DNA of 58,765 nt from Bacteroides sp. (GCA_014802335.1 JAAVCL010000007.1:80150-138914); one strand, 5' to 3'; positions 1-9,878 are shown, counted from the first letter of the stretch. Notes: generated from the letters alone by a model not told the origin. Numbers and translations: made by a program.

Positions 1-123
1 ACAACGGATTATAAATATGGAGCAAGACAACTGATGAAATTTACATATATAACATATATTAACAAATAACTGCCATGGTTTTGCAGCCAAAACGGTTTAC
101 TTTGCATTATTAAATTTTAGATT

Positions 124-1449
124 ATGAAGATTTACAGATCGGAAAATTGCTTATTCCCTCGCTTTGTTTCACACGGAGGCATGTCAGATATATTATCAGA
201 TATATTATCAGATATATTAAAGGCGTCTTCTGCCTTAGTCTTTATATTGGTGCTTCTAACCGGTCTGTTTTATGCGCAATCGGCCGGGGCTTACAAAATC
301 GGACATCTGGAATTTAACATTTTGTCGGAGGATGAGAGAACCGTTGATGTCGGCTGGGAAGAAAGACCACCTTCTCCACATCATGGATTTAGGACGGACA
401 GTATCGTAATCCCTCCTACCGTGACTATTAACAACAAAGAATACCGCGTGACTCAGATTCGCAAGAACGGTTTTGATGAGTTGATATGCGATTATATCGA
501 TATTCCTTCGAGTGTGGAGGTTATTAACCAATCGGCTTTCGAAAAACTCGCTGTCGACACGATTATTCTCAAACCGGGACTCAGAGAGATTGGAAAGAGT
601 GCTTTTTCAGGTTCATGGGTACGATACTGCAGTGTGCCTAACACAGTGGAAATTATCAATGATTATGCCTGGAAGAAATGCTGGCGTTTGGAAACAATAG
701 ACTGGCCTCAAAATTTAACTGTCATTCCCGATTATTGTTTCGCTTACTGCGGTCGGCTAAAATTTGATTTTAAAAATATCACAAAAATAGGGTGGGACGC
801 TTTTAGCTTTAACGAAATGGAGCAGATTTATTTTCCGGCCGGTATTCATATTGGGAATGGAGCTTTCGGATGTAGCCATGCTAAACAAATCACTTTTGAG
901 CTCGGACCCACATTTATTGAAAGAAATGCATTCCTGAGCTCTAATGAGTTGGAAGAACTTGAATTACCTGAAGGGATAACAGTGGATGATGACGCCTTCA
1001 TATTTTGTAACAATCTCAAACGTCTGGTGATACACGATAATGTTACATTCATCCTTGGATCCGGTACATTCAACTCTACTCCCGATTATCAAGATGACGA
1101 GCATCCAAACGGATATATAATAGACCGGATTTTTTATCTTGCAAAAAATCCGCAGAGTCTAAGTCAATCTATGTTCTCCTGGGCAACCTATCTCAACGGC
1201 AAACTCTATGTACTGCCCGAGGCATACGAAACTGCCAAGGTAACCGAACCTTGGTCTCTTTTCGAGAATATATACCCCATTTCTGACGGTGTGCAACAAG
1301 TAGTGAATTCTCAGCAAGAATTTGAAACTAAATCCGAAATCCTGTTTGATTTGCAAGGCAGAAAGGTGGACTCTGAAATTGATAACCTGAATCCCGGTGT
1401 TTACATCAGTATAAAAGGTAACAACCGCTCCAAGATTATCGTCAGATGA
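124..1449 (+). CDS. BspA-type leucine-rich repeat surface protein
   Basis: Predicted exported or surface protein of 441 residues. After a hydrophobic signal segment at about residues 34-56 (ending near QSAGA), the body consists of LRR_5-type repeats (patterns such as LREIGKSAFSGS, LTVIPDYCFAYC, IHIGNGAFGCS), as in BspA and Treponema pallidum-type LRR proteins. The C-terminus (ILFDLQGRKV, then NPGVYI, then KIIVR) resembles type IX secretion type-A sorting tails common in Bacteroidetes. Such proteins usually mediate adhesion or binding; the ligand is unknown. A downstream ATG at 181 would give a more normal signal peptide and may be the true start. The gene stands alone, 143 nt before the next gene on the same strand. 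Confidence 0.8.
   Translation: MKIYRSENCLFPRFVSHGGMSDILSDILSDILKASSALVFILVLLTGLFYAQSAGAYKIGHLEFNILSEDERTVDVGWEERPPSPHHGFRTDSIVIPPTVTINNKEYRVTQIRKNGFDELICDYIDIPSSVEVINQSAFEKLAVDTIILKPGLREIGKSAFSGSWVRYCSVPNTVEIINDYAWKKCWRLETIDWPQNLTVIPDYCFAYCGRLKFDFKNITKIGWDAFSFNEMEQIYFPAGIHIGNGAFGCSHAKQITFELGPTFIERNAFLSSNELEELELPEGITVDDDAFIFCNNLKRLVIHDNVTFILGSGTFNSTPDYQDDEHPNGYIIDRIFYLAKNPQSLSQSMFSWATYLNGKLYVLPEAYETAKVTEPWSLFENIYPISDGVQQVVNSQQEFETKSEILFDLQGRKVDSEIDNLNPGVYISIKGNNRSKIIVR
184..219 (+). repeat. Three tandem 12-bp units at the start of the LRR gene
   Basis: The unit TCAGATATATTA occurs three times back to back and encodes SDIL-SDIL-SDIL just before the signal peptide core. Unit length is a multiple of three, so copy-number change would alter length without breaking the frame. 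Confidence 0.85.
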
Positions 1450-1592
1450 CGACCCTACAATGAAGCCTAGATAACAACTTCGATTCTCCTCATTATTTAC
1501 TCCTATTAAAACTTATTCATAGTATGCTTCTCAAAAAGAAACATACAGCACTTACATACAATTTATATAATTAACTAAAAACTAAAAAGATT

Positions 1593-3287
1593 ATGGAAAA
1601 AACCACAAATGAAAAGGTCGTGGAATGTGAAAATTGCCGGCAATCATGTCCCCTGAAGTCGGCGGATGAAAATGCCTCGTGCTCCCGGCGGTGCACCGAA
1701 TGTAGAGCCAAGAAAGGCAATAACTTGAATTACGGACTTGAAGAAATGGCTTACACCGCCGAGTATCACAATCCGAATCCGGGCAAAATTCCGATAATGG
1801 CCTTACCACTGACGGACAATGATAAATATAAATATGTGGAGAAAGAGGTGGATGATATGATTTCGTGTGGATTCAATCTTACCCTTGCCTCAATATCAAT
1901 GGGGAGCGATGTAGATAAAAATCTGCTTGAAGATCTTTCCGGCAAAATCAGAATCCTATTTAACAATTCATATATTGGGCCGTATCAGACTTCTGCAGAC
2001 CTCAAAAATCATATTAACGATTATATCTCGAAAAGAAAAGTATATCAGTCATTTGCCGGAATTTATAAGGAAGATGAGCCCCCCTTATGGCGTATGAGAT
2101 GCTGTAGGCATGACAGTATGCTGAACTGCTGGAAACTTACCAACGATGCATTAAAAACTCATACTGAAGATGGAATGACACGCATAAATTTAGTTGGCAT
2201 CGAAGCATTTAAAAGCGTCAGTGAATTTGAGGAATATTTAGACTTCTTTGGCACCTATTTCAAACCGGCCTTCTGGAGTTTTGACTGTTATCCCGTTATG
2301 CAGCACAGCCCTCTTTTTGACCTGATTAATTTTGTCAAAAGCCATAAGGGCATAAAACATGGGGATTATTGGCAAAAACATGAATCATTCTATCGAAACA
2401 TGGAAATGATTTCGGCCGCTGCCAAAAAATATAAGCGACCCTTCTGGTTTGTAATGCTAAGTACTTCGCATCTCTGTCATGGGGAGGGATATTATCCCGT
2501 TCAGTTAGAGCAGCATCTACGTTATCAGGCTTTCACTGCCCTTGCCTACGGAGCGCAAGGTATCAGCTACTGGCGGTATCTTCAAGCCACTGACAATAAC
2601 TGGGAAACCTACTTCGATACGCCCATAGACAGAGAAGGTAAACGTAATGCCCTTTGGTATTATGTTCGTCGGGTAAATAACGAAATCGTGAAACATACCG
2701 ATGTTTTTCTTGGCTCTACAGTGATAAAAGTTTGCCACACAGAGGTAGGCAGACTTATGGAATTGTCAAAAGGTATACTGGAGCTGCCCTCGGACCAGGA
2801 AGCCTATTATCCCATCAGTAACAGTCCCGACCCAAAGAAGGTATATGATGAGAACTGGGGACTCACGAATTTGGAACCTGATTCGATACCTGCTTTCAGC
2901 GAGATCACTACACAAGAAAATAATGATCTCGGAGTTGTGGTGTCCTATCTGTCCAAACCAAAGGTTGTTACAACAATCAAAACAGAAAAGAGTAACACCA
3001 CCGGAATGCACGATAACTGTTCGTCAACTCCGGAACAGGCTGCCGCATCCGGCGGCATAATTGCGAGGCCTATACTTAAAGACCACTATATCGTCATCGT
3101 GAGTCACGATGCGGTGAAATATCAGAATATAACAATAAAACTGAAGGGTACTCTCAAACTTAAGGAACTCACACCTCTGAAATCAGGCCAAGAAGTGTCC
3201 TCAGAAACTATTGACTGCGCCAAAACTCCAACTATCCAACGCCATCTTCCCCCCGGCGGATATATAATATTCCATTGGGAGGAATAA
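1593..3287 (+). CDS. TIM-barrel (glycoside hydrolase-like) protein with cysteine-rich N-terminus
   Basis: Unrecognised 564-residue protein, apparently cytoplasmic (no signal peptide). Residues 10-40 are cysteine-rich (CENCRQSC and CSRRCTEC), a possible zinc-binding knuckle. The rest starts with NPNPGKIPIMALP and contains a stretch typical of glycoside-hydrolase-like (beta/alpha)8 barrels near residues 305-330 (FTALAYGAQGISYWRY). It ends with a beta-sandwich-like part closing in PPGGYIIFHWEE, as in C-terminal domains of many glycoside hydrolases. It is paralogous to the next gene, which shares the NPxPG opening, the AYGAxGI stretch and the final DPG/PPG...IFxW motif. Catalytic acids are not assigned, so substrate and even enzymatic activity are uncertain. 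Confidence 0.6.
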   Translation: MEKTTNEKVVECENCRQSCPLKSADENASCSRRCTECRAKKGNNLNYGLEEMAYTAEYHNPNPGKIPIMALPLTDNDKYKYVEKEVDDMISCGFNLTLASISMGSDVDKNLLEDLSGKIRILFNNSYIGPYQTSADLKNHINDYISKRKVYQSFAGIYKEDEPPLWRMRCCRHDSMLNCWKLTNDALKTHTEDGMTRINLVGIEAFKSVSEFEEYLDFFGTYFKPAFWSFDCYPVMQHSPLFDLINFVKSHKGIKHGDYWQKHESFYRNMEMISAAAKKYKRPFWFVMLSTSHLCHGEGYYPVQLEQHLRYQAFTALAYGAQGISYWRYLQATDNNWETYFDTPIDREGKRNALWYYVRRVNNEIVKHTDVFLGSTVIKVCHTEVGRLMELSKGILELPSDQEAYYPISNSPDPKKVYDENWGLTNLEPDSIPAFSEITTQENNDLGVVVSYLSKPKVVTTIKTEKSNTTGMHDNCSSTPEQAAASGGIIARPILKDHYIVIVSHDAVKYQNITIKLKGTLKLKELTPLKSGQEVSSETIDCAKTPTIQRHLPPGGYIIFHWEE

Positions 3288-3336
3288 TCAATTAAAAACT
3301 CATAACTATTTTTTATATCACAAAAATTACAAAAAT

Positions 3337-4704
3337 ATGAATTATCCTTATTTTAACCCCACTCCCGGTCGTCTACCCTTAGTAGCCTTACTTCCTAACT
3401 TAGGATCAGAAGCACCCGAAGATCATGTTTGCTCCTACATGGATTATATTTCAATCAACTGTGCCATAATGAGTATGAGTGTATCTAAGATCACTACCGG
3501 TATAAATACTGCAAAAGACAATAATATCCGAACCATTTTAGCACATAATCATTTTAATCCCGAAGCATCGCGCACACTTGATCAACAGCTTAAATACTGT
3601 CAGGATACAGTTAATGCGCACACAAAGAATACCGGATTGGCAGGCTATTGGGTAGGTGCGTTTCCTCAAGTGAATATGGAAGTGGAGAATATAGAAAAAT
3701 TCCCTGAAAAGATATATGACTGTGACAACGGAAAAAGCGTATTTACAATGATTCCGGCACACACTGCCGAAAGGAGCTACACTCCAAATGACTATACAGA
3801 CTTTATCAAAGAGGTTCAGAATAAAATGAAACCGGCAGTATGGATTGCAGATAGCATACCGTATAACATCATTGAGGGTTGGGTGGGTATTCGTCATAAG
3901 GAATTCCTAAACAGTCTTGAGACATTTGCCATGTTAAGTCGATATACATTACGCCCTTTCTGGGCCAGTGTGAAGTGTGGCCCAGATAATGAACTCTTAC
4001 CTTATCCTACATCCGGCCAAATGCTTTATCACGCTCTTTCTGCGCTTGCTTATGGGGCAAAAGGCATAATATTCAACAATTTTCGTCAAAAAATTAAGTC
4101 TGATGTGCCATTGGCACCCTTGGATTATGATGGTTTTGAGACGGAGCAACTTGATGATGTAAAGAAAGTTATCGAGAGAATAAAGAAATTTGAACAAATC
4201 TTTCTCTCATCTCAAATGATGCAGATAGCGCACACGGGACGTAAAGACTTACCTTCTAACCAATCTGCACTAAATGATGTTCCTTTGACAGAACGTACCG
4301 AAGATAGTTCCATATTATATCGCAAATTCTTGTCACCGATAGGTCCTTTATATAAAATTAGTTGCACAGGAAGAGGTGTTTTGATTTCTCACCTATGTTG
4401 GAAGCCAAATGACCCTGAATCTTCGAAAGATAACACAGAATCTTCGAAGGATAACACTGAAACCACAAACGATAACAATGAACCCAAAAACGATGTTGAA
4501 GACTATTTGATGATAGTTAACCACGATACTGATAAAAAACAAACAGTAACCCTCAGCTTCAGTCCATATTTCAAAATTGAGCAAGTGAAGTCGGCTAAGG
4601 TAAATGAAAGTATCGAGAACGATGAAATAATTATAACTCAATCAGGATCCGACACAAAAATTATTCTTGATCCGGGTGACTGTGCAATATTTCGCTGGAA
4701 GTAA
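3337..4704 (+). CDS. Second TIM-barrel-like paralogue
   Basis: 455-residue paralogue of the preceding gene, starting 49 nt after it and probably co-transcribed. It lacks the cysteine-rich N-terminus and opens directly with FNPTPGRLPLVALLP. The shared core stretch is HALSALAYGAKGIIF near residue 240, and the C-terminus again ends in a beta-sandwich with DPGDCAIFRWK. Residues about 361-385 are a low-complexity insert of ESSKDNT-like tandem units, a likely flexible linker before the last domain. No signal peptide is seen. The duplication with divergence suggests two related substrates or a heteromeric pair; function is not known. Confidence 0.6.
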   Translation: MNYPYFNPTPGRLPLVALLPNLGSEAPEDHVCSYMDYISINCAIMSMSVSKITTGINTAKDNNIRTILAHNHFNPEASRTLDQQLKYCQDTVNAHTKNTGLAGYWVGAFPQVNMEVENIEKFPEKIYDCDNGKSVFTMIPAHTAERSYTPNDYTDFIKEVQNKMKPAVWIADSIPYNIIEGWVGIRHKEFLNSLETFAMLSRYTLRPFWASVKCGPDNELLPYPTSGQMLYHALSALAYGAKGIIFNNFRQKIKSDVPLAPLDYDGFETEQLDDVKKVIERIKKFEQIFLSSQMMQIAHTGRKDLPSNQSALNDVPLTERTEDSSILYRKFLSPIGPLYKISCTGRGVLISHLCWKPNDPESSKDNTESSKDNTETTNDNNEPKNDVEDYLMIVNHDTDKKQTVTLSFSPYFKIEQVKSAKVNESIENDEIIITQSGSDTKIILDPGDCAIFRWK

Positions 4705-4734
4705 GCACAAATAATAACTCTATATTTAATAACT

Positions 4735-4800
4735 GTATATCCGTCAGAAAAGAGAATACTTTATTTTATTCTGAAGTATGCATTTTTCCGACGGATATAC
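4735..4800. terminator. Bidirectional hairpin between convergent genes
   Basis: Arms GTATATCCGTC (4735-4745) and GACGGATATAC (4790-4800) are perfect inverted repeats, lying between the plus-strand gene ending at 4704 and the minus-strand gene ending at 4820. It probably terminates both. Confidence 0.7.
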
Positions 4801-4819
4801 TTCAACATACATTTATAAT

Positions 4820-7723
4820 TTATTTTACGAGGTTCTGGCGGGTTTCGGTGGGCGTTTCGCCTATGCCTTCACGATAACATTTAGTGAAGTAGGCCGGAGT
4901 GGAGAAGCCTACCTTATATGCTATTTCGGATATGGAAAGCTCGGTGGTGAGGAGTAGATTCCGGGCTTCTTTCAATCGTATGTTTCTTATCAGTTCGACC
5001 GGCGAGAAGTTGGTGAGCGCCTTTATCTTGCGATAGAATTGAGAGCGCCCCAGACCCATCTCGGCGGCTAAGGAATCTACATTTATATCCGCATCGCCGA
5101 TGCATCCTTTTAATACTTCAAGGAACCGATTGTAAAATTCACTGTCAATGTCTCCGCCATGCAAAGGACGCTGTGGAACTGATGTGCCTTTGTCGACGGC
5201 TGTGGCCGATGTTTTACTTAGTTTTCCGGGTGTTTCGTGTAAGATTCCACTTTCCGGACCCGGCGCTCCATTCTTATGGTATAAATCTAAAATGCGACGT
5301 CTGTTTTCGATAAGATTTTCTATTCGGGCCATAAGTACGACACTATTGAACGGTTTTGATACGTAACCATCGGCTCCCGATTCATAACCTTGCACGCGCT
5401 GTTCATCCATCGAGCAGGCGGTCAGCATCATTACGGGAACATGTGAGGTTGAGACTTCCGTCTTTATGCGCCGACAACATTCCATACCATCCATCACCGG
5501 CATCATCACATCACACACCACAATATCGGGAATGTATTTGGCAGCTTTACGCACCCCCTCTGACCCGTTCTGTGCCGTTATTACTCTGTATTTCCCTTTA
5601 AGTAGTTCCGACAACATTGCCAATATGTCTGCATTGTCGTCTATAACCAGAACCAGAGGTTTGGCTTGTTCTTCTTTATTCTCTTCTTTAACATTATCTT
5701 CTGCTTTGTCGTCGTGGAATAACGAGTACCCTTCAAAACTATCGATAATCCCCAATTCTTCATTTACTTCCTGCGAAGTAATGTTTTTACCGACGATTTC
5801 AGCCGGCTGCCCGGCCACATGTCTTACCGGAATTTCTATTGTGAATATCGAACCTTTTCCCTGTTCCGATTCCACCGACAAGGTGCCTTCATGCAACTCC
5901 ACAAAAGCCTTTGCCAAAGAAAGTCCTATGCCCGACCCTGTGGGATGCACCTTTTCAGCTTGATAGAAACGATCGAATATCTTAGGTAGATCCTCACTCG
6001 AAATGCCATTTCCGGTGTCACTTACCGATATTCTCAATTTTTCCTTTTCAATCTCTACTTTTACATTGATACGGCTGTTATCGGGCGAATACTTGAAGGC
6101 ATTGCTGAGCAGATTGAAGAAAACCCTTTCTATTTTTTCAACATCCAGTGCAATATGAAAATTTATATTTTCATGCAGATTTTCAAGTTTGAGTTTTATA
6201 TGTCGGGCGCGTGCCACTGAGTAAAACGATTCAGTCCATTCCTCTATCAATGATCTTATATCAACTTCTGTCAACACAAGGTTCAGACGGCCGCTTTCAT
6301 ATTTTCGGAAATCCAACACCTGATTAATGAGCCTTTGCAGAATCTTGACATTCTTATTGGCCAACTTAACCAGTTTATGCTGCTCGTCCGTGAGATTGGA
6401 AGCAGACACCAATTGTTTCACGGGTTCGGAAATAAGAGTAAGCGGGGTGCGCAAATCGTGCGACACATTTGTGAAGAAAGTGAGTTTGGATTGAGTTGCT
6501 TCCTGAAGCTGTTGGTTGAGCCTTTTTTCATTATCGCGCTGAACTTCCAGTTCCTTGTTTTTTTCAATAAGTAGTTTTTGTTGATATTGCTTCTGCCAGA
6601 ACGCACGCAAAAAGAGAATAAGAAGCACGAAAAGCATTAAAAGAAGTGCGAGCAACACATATAGAAATATTTTCTGAGCATTATGCGCAGTCCAATATTT
6701 ATCCACCTCATTCTTCAAATTCTCCATTTTAGAGGTTTCCTCTTTCAACGATTGATTCTGAAGAATAAGAATATCGGCATTACTTTTATCCACAACCGTG
6801 GATGCTTTCTCCACACTTTCCTTATTAAATTTCTCCCCTTTTACAATTGCCAATGCTGTTTTCACAAGCTTGTGGCCTTCGGTGGGATAAAGGAATGTAG
6901 CTGTGAGCTTGCCATCCGCCACACCTTTCATACCAATTTCCGGAGCCGCATCCACACCTATGATATAGACTGAACGATTCAGACTGTCGGCCACATCGGC
7001 GGCCGCAAGTGCCATACGGTCATTATGAGCATAGATCACATCTACATCCTCATATACTTTAAATAGTGAATCAACTTTACGGGAAGCTGTTGAATAATTC
7101 CAATTCCCATTAGCTTGAGCTATCACCTCAATATCGGGATATTTTGCAATTTCTCTTGTAAAACCGTTGTGGCGACCCAATGTCGGAGTCGAGCCGGGAT
7201 TGCCCAGAATCTCTATCACACGCTTGGGGCCATCGAACAACTGATTAACATAATCGGCAACCTGGCAACCTATACTATCATTATCCGCACCCTGGAATGC
7301 CGTATAATTATTATTGGAGACCGAACGGTCGAATATCATCACCGGGATTCCTCTTTCCATGATTGAATCAATGGTAGGAGTGATCGGAGCTGCTTCATTG
7401 GGTGCCGCAACTATGATATCAAAATCATTATCGGCAAAATAATTGAGATCGGCAATCTGCTTATCGTTCGAATCATAGGCAGATCTTATTTCAACTTCCA
7501 CATTATCCTGAAACATTGCCTCCCTTTCAATTTCCTCATTCATTTTTTTTCGCCAGTCGTCGTCACTACACTGCGAGACACCTATTTTTATTTTCTTAGG
7601 TTCACTACATCCCGTAAGTATGGCAGAAGATATAGCTAAAGCTAAAAAGGCAAGCCATACATTCTTCTTTAAATTGAATATACTTCTTATAGAAAAGAAT
7701 TCTTTAATCTGTTTCATGAGCAA
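4820..7723 (-). CDS. Hybrid two-component sensor/regulator with periplasmic sugar-binding-type sensor
   Basis: 967-residue single-protein signalling system. Order: lipobox-like signal (AILTGC near residue 39), periplasmic-binding-protein domain of the LacI/ribose-binding type (about 46-315), one membrane helix (about 350-376), HisKA with phospho-acceptor His in NVSHDLRTPL, HATPase (DTGNGIS, GSGIGLSLAKA), receiver domain with Asp in VCDVMMPVMDG (about 690-805) and a C-terminal AraC-type helix-turn-helix (about 865-960). Bacteroides proteins of this build, such as the fructose sensor BT1754, bind a sugar with the periplasmic domain and activate a nearby utilisation locus. No SusC/SusD pair or transporter is adjacent here, so the ligand and target are unknown. 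The lipobox may simply be part of an uncleaved N-terminal anchor. Confidence 0.93.
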   Translation of the reverse strand: MLMKQIKEFFSIRSIFNLKKNVWLAFLALAISSAILTGCSEPKKIKIGVSQCSDDDWRKKMNEEIEREAMFQDNVEVEIRSAYDSNDKQIADLNYFADNDFDIIVAAPNEAAPITPTIDSIMERGIPVMIFDRSVSNNNYTAFQGADNDSIGCQVADYVNQLFDGPKRVIEILGNPGSTPTLGRHNGFTREIAKYPDIEVIAQANGNWNYSTASRKVDSLFKVYEDVDVIYAHNDRMALAAADVADSLNRSVYIIGVDAAPEIGMKGVADGKLTATFLYPTEGHKLVKTALAIVKGEKFNKESVEKASTVVDKSNADILILQNQSLKEETSKMENLKNEVDKYWTAHNAQKIFLYVLLALLLMLFVLLILFLRAFWQKQYQQKLLIEKNKELEVQRDNEKRLNQQLQEATQSKLTFFTNVSHDLRTPLTLISEPVKQLVSASNLTDEQHKLVKLANKNVKILQRLINQVLDFRKYESGRLNLVLTEVDIRSLIEEWTESFYSVARARHIKLKLENLHENINFHIALDVEKIERVFFNLLSNAFKYSPDNSRINVKVEIEKEKLRISVSDTGNGISSEDLPKIFDRFYQAEKVHPTGSGIGLSLAKAFVELHEGTLSVESEQGKGSIFTIEIPVRHVAGQPAEIVGKNITSQEVNEELGIIDSFEGYSLFHDDKAEDNVKEENKEEQAKPLVLVIDDNADILAMLSELLKGKYRVITAQNGSEGVRKAAKYIPDIVVCDVMMPVMDGMECCRRIKTEVSTSHVPVMMLTACSMDEQRVQGYESGADGYVSKPFNSVVLMARIENLIENRRRILDLYHKNGAPGPESGILHETPGKLSKTSATAVDKGTSVPQRPLHGGDIDSEFYNRFLEVLKGCIGDADINVDSLAAEMGLGRSQFYRKIKALTNFSPVELIRNIRLKEARNLLLTTELSISEIAYKVGFSTPAYFTKCYREGIGETPTETRQNLVK

Positions 7724-8277
7724 AGGTTAACTATGTGGGGGTAAGGCAGCTTAAATAAGCTTTGAATAGGACTTACAAATATAATCAAAAACTTTAAAGC
7801 CGACCATTCAATTGTTGAAAAGTTGTTGATAAACCCCCTATTTTCTGTTGAAAAACCTGTTTAAAAGCCGTAGATAGATTTAAAACAAGTATTTTCAATT
7901 ATTTTTGCTATTATCAATAATTCGCTTATACAGAACAAATTTGGAATATGCAAATAAAGTTTTTATAAACACGGGGGCAACTTATCGAAGGGCAATCAAC
8001 AGCTTTACCCCCACTTTTCAACAAGAGCTTGAAGCTCTAATGAAGGAAATTTATTAACTTTGCAGTTATCAACAGTGTGTAGACAACATGACGCATCCAC
8101 CTGATTTCCAATAAAGGTGCCTGTTCAAATCTGTAGATAACCCAACTCATGAATTCAATAACTGACATTTCCAAATTTTAAAGCAAAAAGTTATTGGATG
8201 TTATCAACAGCCTTTATTGTTGTTGATTATATTTTTATTAAATTTTTAATTAATTAAACTTATAAATAAAATAAAAA
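7724..8277. other. AT-rich gap with clustered DnaA-box-like 9-mers
   Basis: No gene is visible in these 554 bases. TTATCAACA occurs exactly at 8066-8074 and 8201-8209 (plus) and as TGTTGATAA at 7824-7832 (minus). Near matches are TTATCAATA at 7911-7919, TGTAGATAA at 8132-8140 and TGTTGATTA at 8221-8229. They resemble the DnaA box TTATCCACA. A very AT-rich tract (8229-8277) follows. Replication origin is one reading; a DnaA-responsive promoter region for nadA is another. Confidence 0.4.
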
Positions 8278-9216
8278 ATGAACTCACGTTCGTCAGCTCT
8301 CCGCGAAGAAATCCTTCGTCTTAAAAAAGAGAAAAATGCCTTGATAATGGCCCATTATTACACTCGCGATGAGATTCAGGAAATAGCGGATTTTATAGGC
8401 GATTCGCTTGCATTGGCCCGCAAGGCTGCCGAAACTGATGCGGATATAATTGTGATGTGTGGCGTTCATTTTATGGGCGAGACGGCCAAAATTCTATGTC
8501 CGGATAAGAAGGTGCTTGTTCCCGATGTCGAGGCCGGATGCTCGTTGGCCGATAGCTGCGACCCCGAGGAATTCGCTCAATTTGTCAAGGATCATCCCGG
8601 ATATACGGTGATAAGCTATGTCAATACTTCGGCTGCTGTGAAAGCCTATACCGATATTGTGGTTACTTCCGGAAATGCGCGTAAGATTATTGACTCGTTG
8701 CCCCTGGATGAAAAAATAATTTTCGGCCCCGATCGCAACTTGGGAGGCTATATAAATTCTGTGACCGGACGCGAAATGTTGCTTTGGCCCGGAGCCTGCC
8801 ATGTGCACGACCGCTTTTCGGTTGAAAAGATAATTGAATTGAAGAAAGAACACCCCGAGGCTAAAGTGCTGGTACACCCCGAGTGCAGGAAACCCCTTCA
8901 GCTGTTGGCCGATAAGGTGGGTTCAACAGCCGCTCTGTTAGACTTTGCCCTCACGGATAGTGCCAAGGAGTATATTGTGGTGACCGAAAGTGGTATTCTT
9001 TATGAAATGAGGAATAAATGTCCTGAAAAAACTTTTATTCCTGCCCCGGCTGAGAATGGTGAGTGCCGTTGCAATGAGTGCGAGTATATGAAACTGAATA
9101 CTCTTGAGAAGGTGGCATCGGCTTTGCGTGATGAGCAACCCGAAATTCTGGTAGACACCGAAGTTGCCGAAAAAGCGTTACGCCCCATTGTTAGGATGCT
9201 TGAACTTTCTCGATAA
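8278..9216 (+). CDS. nadA: Quinolinate synthase
   Basis: 312-residue enzyme that condenses iminoaspartate with dihydroxyacetone phosphate to quinolinate in de novo NAD synthesis, using an oxygen-sensitive [4Fe-4S] cluster. The three expected cluster cysteines are visible in VMCGVHFMGETA, PGACHVHDRF and CRCNECEYMKLNT. Other family segments include AHYYTRDEIQ and DSLALARKAA. Length is normal for the family. nadB and nadC are not beside it. Its stop codon overlaps the start of the next gene by one base, so the two are translationally coupled. The AT-rich region with DnaA-box-like sites lies immediately upstream. Confidence 0.96.
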   Translation: MNSRSSALREEILRLKKEKNALIMAHYYTRDEIQEIADFIGDSLALARKAAETDADIIVMCGVHFMGETAKILCPDKKVLVPDVEAGCSLADSCDPEEFAQFVKDHPGYTVISYVNTSAAVKAYTDIVVTSGNARKIIDSLPLDEKIIFGPDRNLGGYINSVTGREMLLWPGACHVHDRFSVEKIIELKKEHPEAKVLVHPECRKPLQLLADKVGSTAALLDFALTDSAKEYIVVTESGILYEMRNKCPEKTFIPAPAENGECRCNECEYMKLNTLEKVASALRDEQPEILVDTEVAEKALRPIVRMLELSR

Positions 9217-9797
9217 TGGAACGGAGGAAAAAAAATATTGCCGAGCTCACCCGCATCTCTCGCGCCGAGTATCGCGCCATAAATAAACTTCCGCTTGTTG
9301 TGGTGGCCGATAATGTCCGGTCCATGCACAACATCGGCTCTCTGTTCAGGACATCCGATGCGTTCCGCGTCAGTGAAATTATATTATGTGGAATATCGGG
9401 TTGTCCCCCTCATCCTGAAATATCGAAGACGGCTTTGGGCGCAGAGGAATCCGTGAGTTGGAAGCATGCGGAGAATACCCTCAATGCCGTTACGGAATTA
9501 AGGAATCAGGGTTGGAAAATATGCGTTCTCGAGCAGACGCATGGCAGCATACCGTTAGCCGATTTTAATCTTACTCAAGATTCGGGTAGTGATAGCGGCG
9601 TGGAGGGAAATGTAAATAATAAACTTGTGTTGGTGGTGGGCAATGAAGTGAATGGCGTTGGTCAGGAAATAGTGGATATTGCCGACTACGTACTTGAAAT
9701 TCCTCAGGAAGGCACCAAACATTCCCTGAACGTTGCCGCTTCGGCTGCTATAGCCATTTTCCATCTCTACACGCTTTTGAAAAGTATAGAAGATTAA
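9216..9797 (+). CDS. SpoU/TrmH-family RNA 2'-O-methyltransferase
   Basis: 193-residue SAM-dependent SPOUT (knotted) methyltransferase acting on tRNA or rRNA ribose. Family motifs are visible: NVRSMHNIGSLFRTSDA (motif 1), VVGNEVNGVGQEI (motif 2) and LEIPQEGTKHSLNVAASAAI (motif 3). It lacks the extra N-terminal substrate-binding domain of RlmB, so it is a short form and the exact target nucleotide cannot be named. The ATG shares its A with the nadA stop codon TAA. A long hairpin follows the gene. Confidence 0.9.
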   Translation: MERRKKNIAELTRISRAEYRAINKLPLVVVADNVRSMHNIGSLFRTSDAFRVSEIILCGISGCPPHPEISKTALGAEESVSWKHAENTLNAVTELRNQGWKICVLEQTHGSIPLADFNLTQDSGSDSGVEGNVNNKLVLVVGNEVNGVGQEIVDIADYVLEIPQEGTKHSLNVAASAAIAIFHLYTLLKSIED

Positions 9798-9802
9798 TAC
9801 CT

Positions 9803-9869
9803 CAACCCACACTAAATGTTAATGCCAGGGCGGCAGAGATGCCCCGGCATTAACATTTAGTGTGGGTTG
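9803..9869. terminator. Long bidirectional hairpin between convergent genes
   Basis: Arms 9803-9826 and 9846-9869 are perfect 24-bp inverted repeats (outer ends CAACCCACAC / GTGTGGGTTG) around a 19-base loop. It lies between the plus-strand methyltransferase and the minus-strand polA. There is no strong T-run, so it may also protect the transcript 3' ends. Confidence 0.75.
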
Positions 9870-9878
9870 GGATTTAAA

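Noticed and set aside
5466..5963. Long plus-strand frame antisense to the hybrid sensor gene
   Set aside because: It is the opposite-strand shadow of well-conserved kinase and receiver domains.
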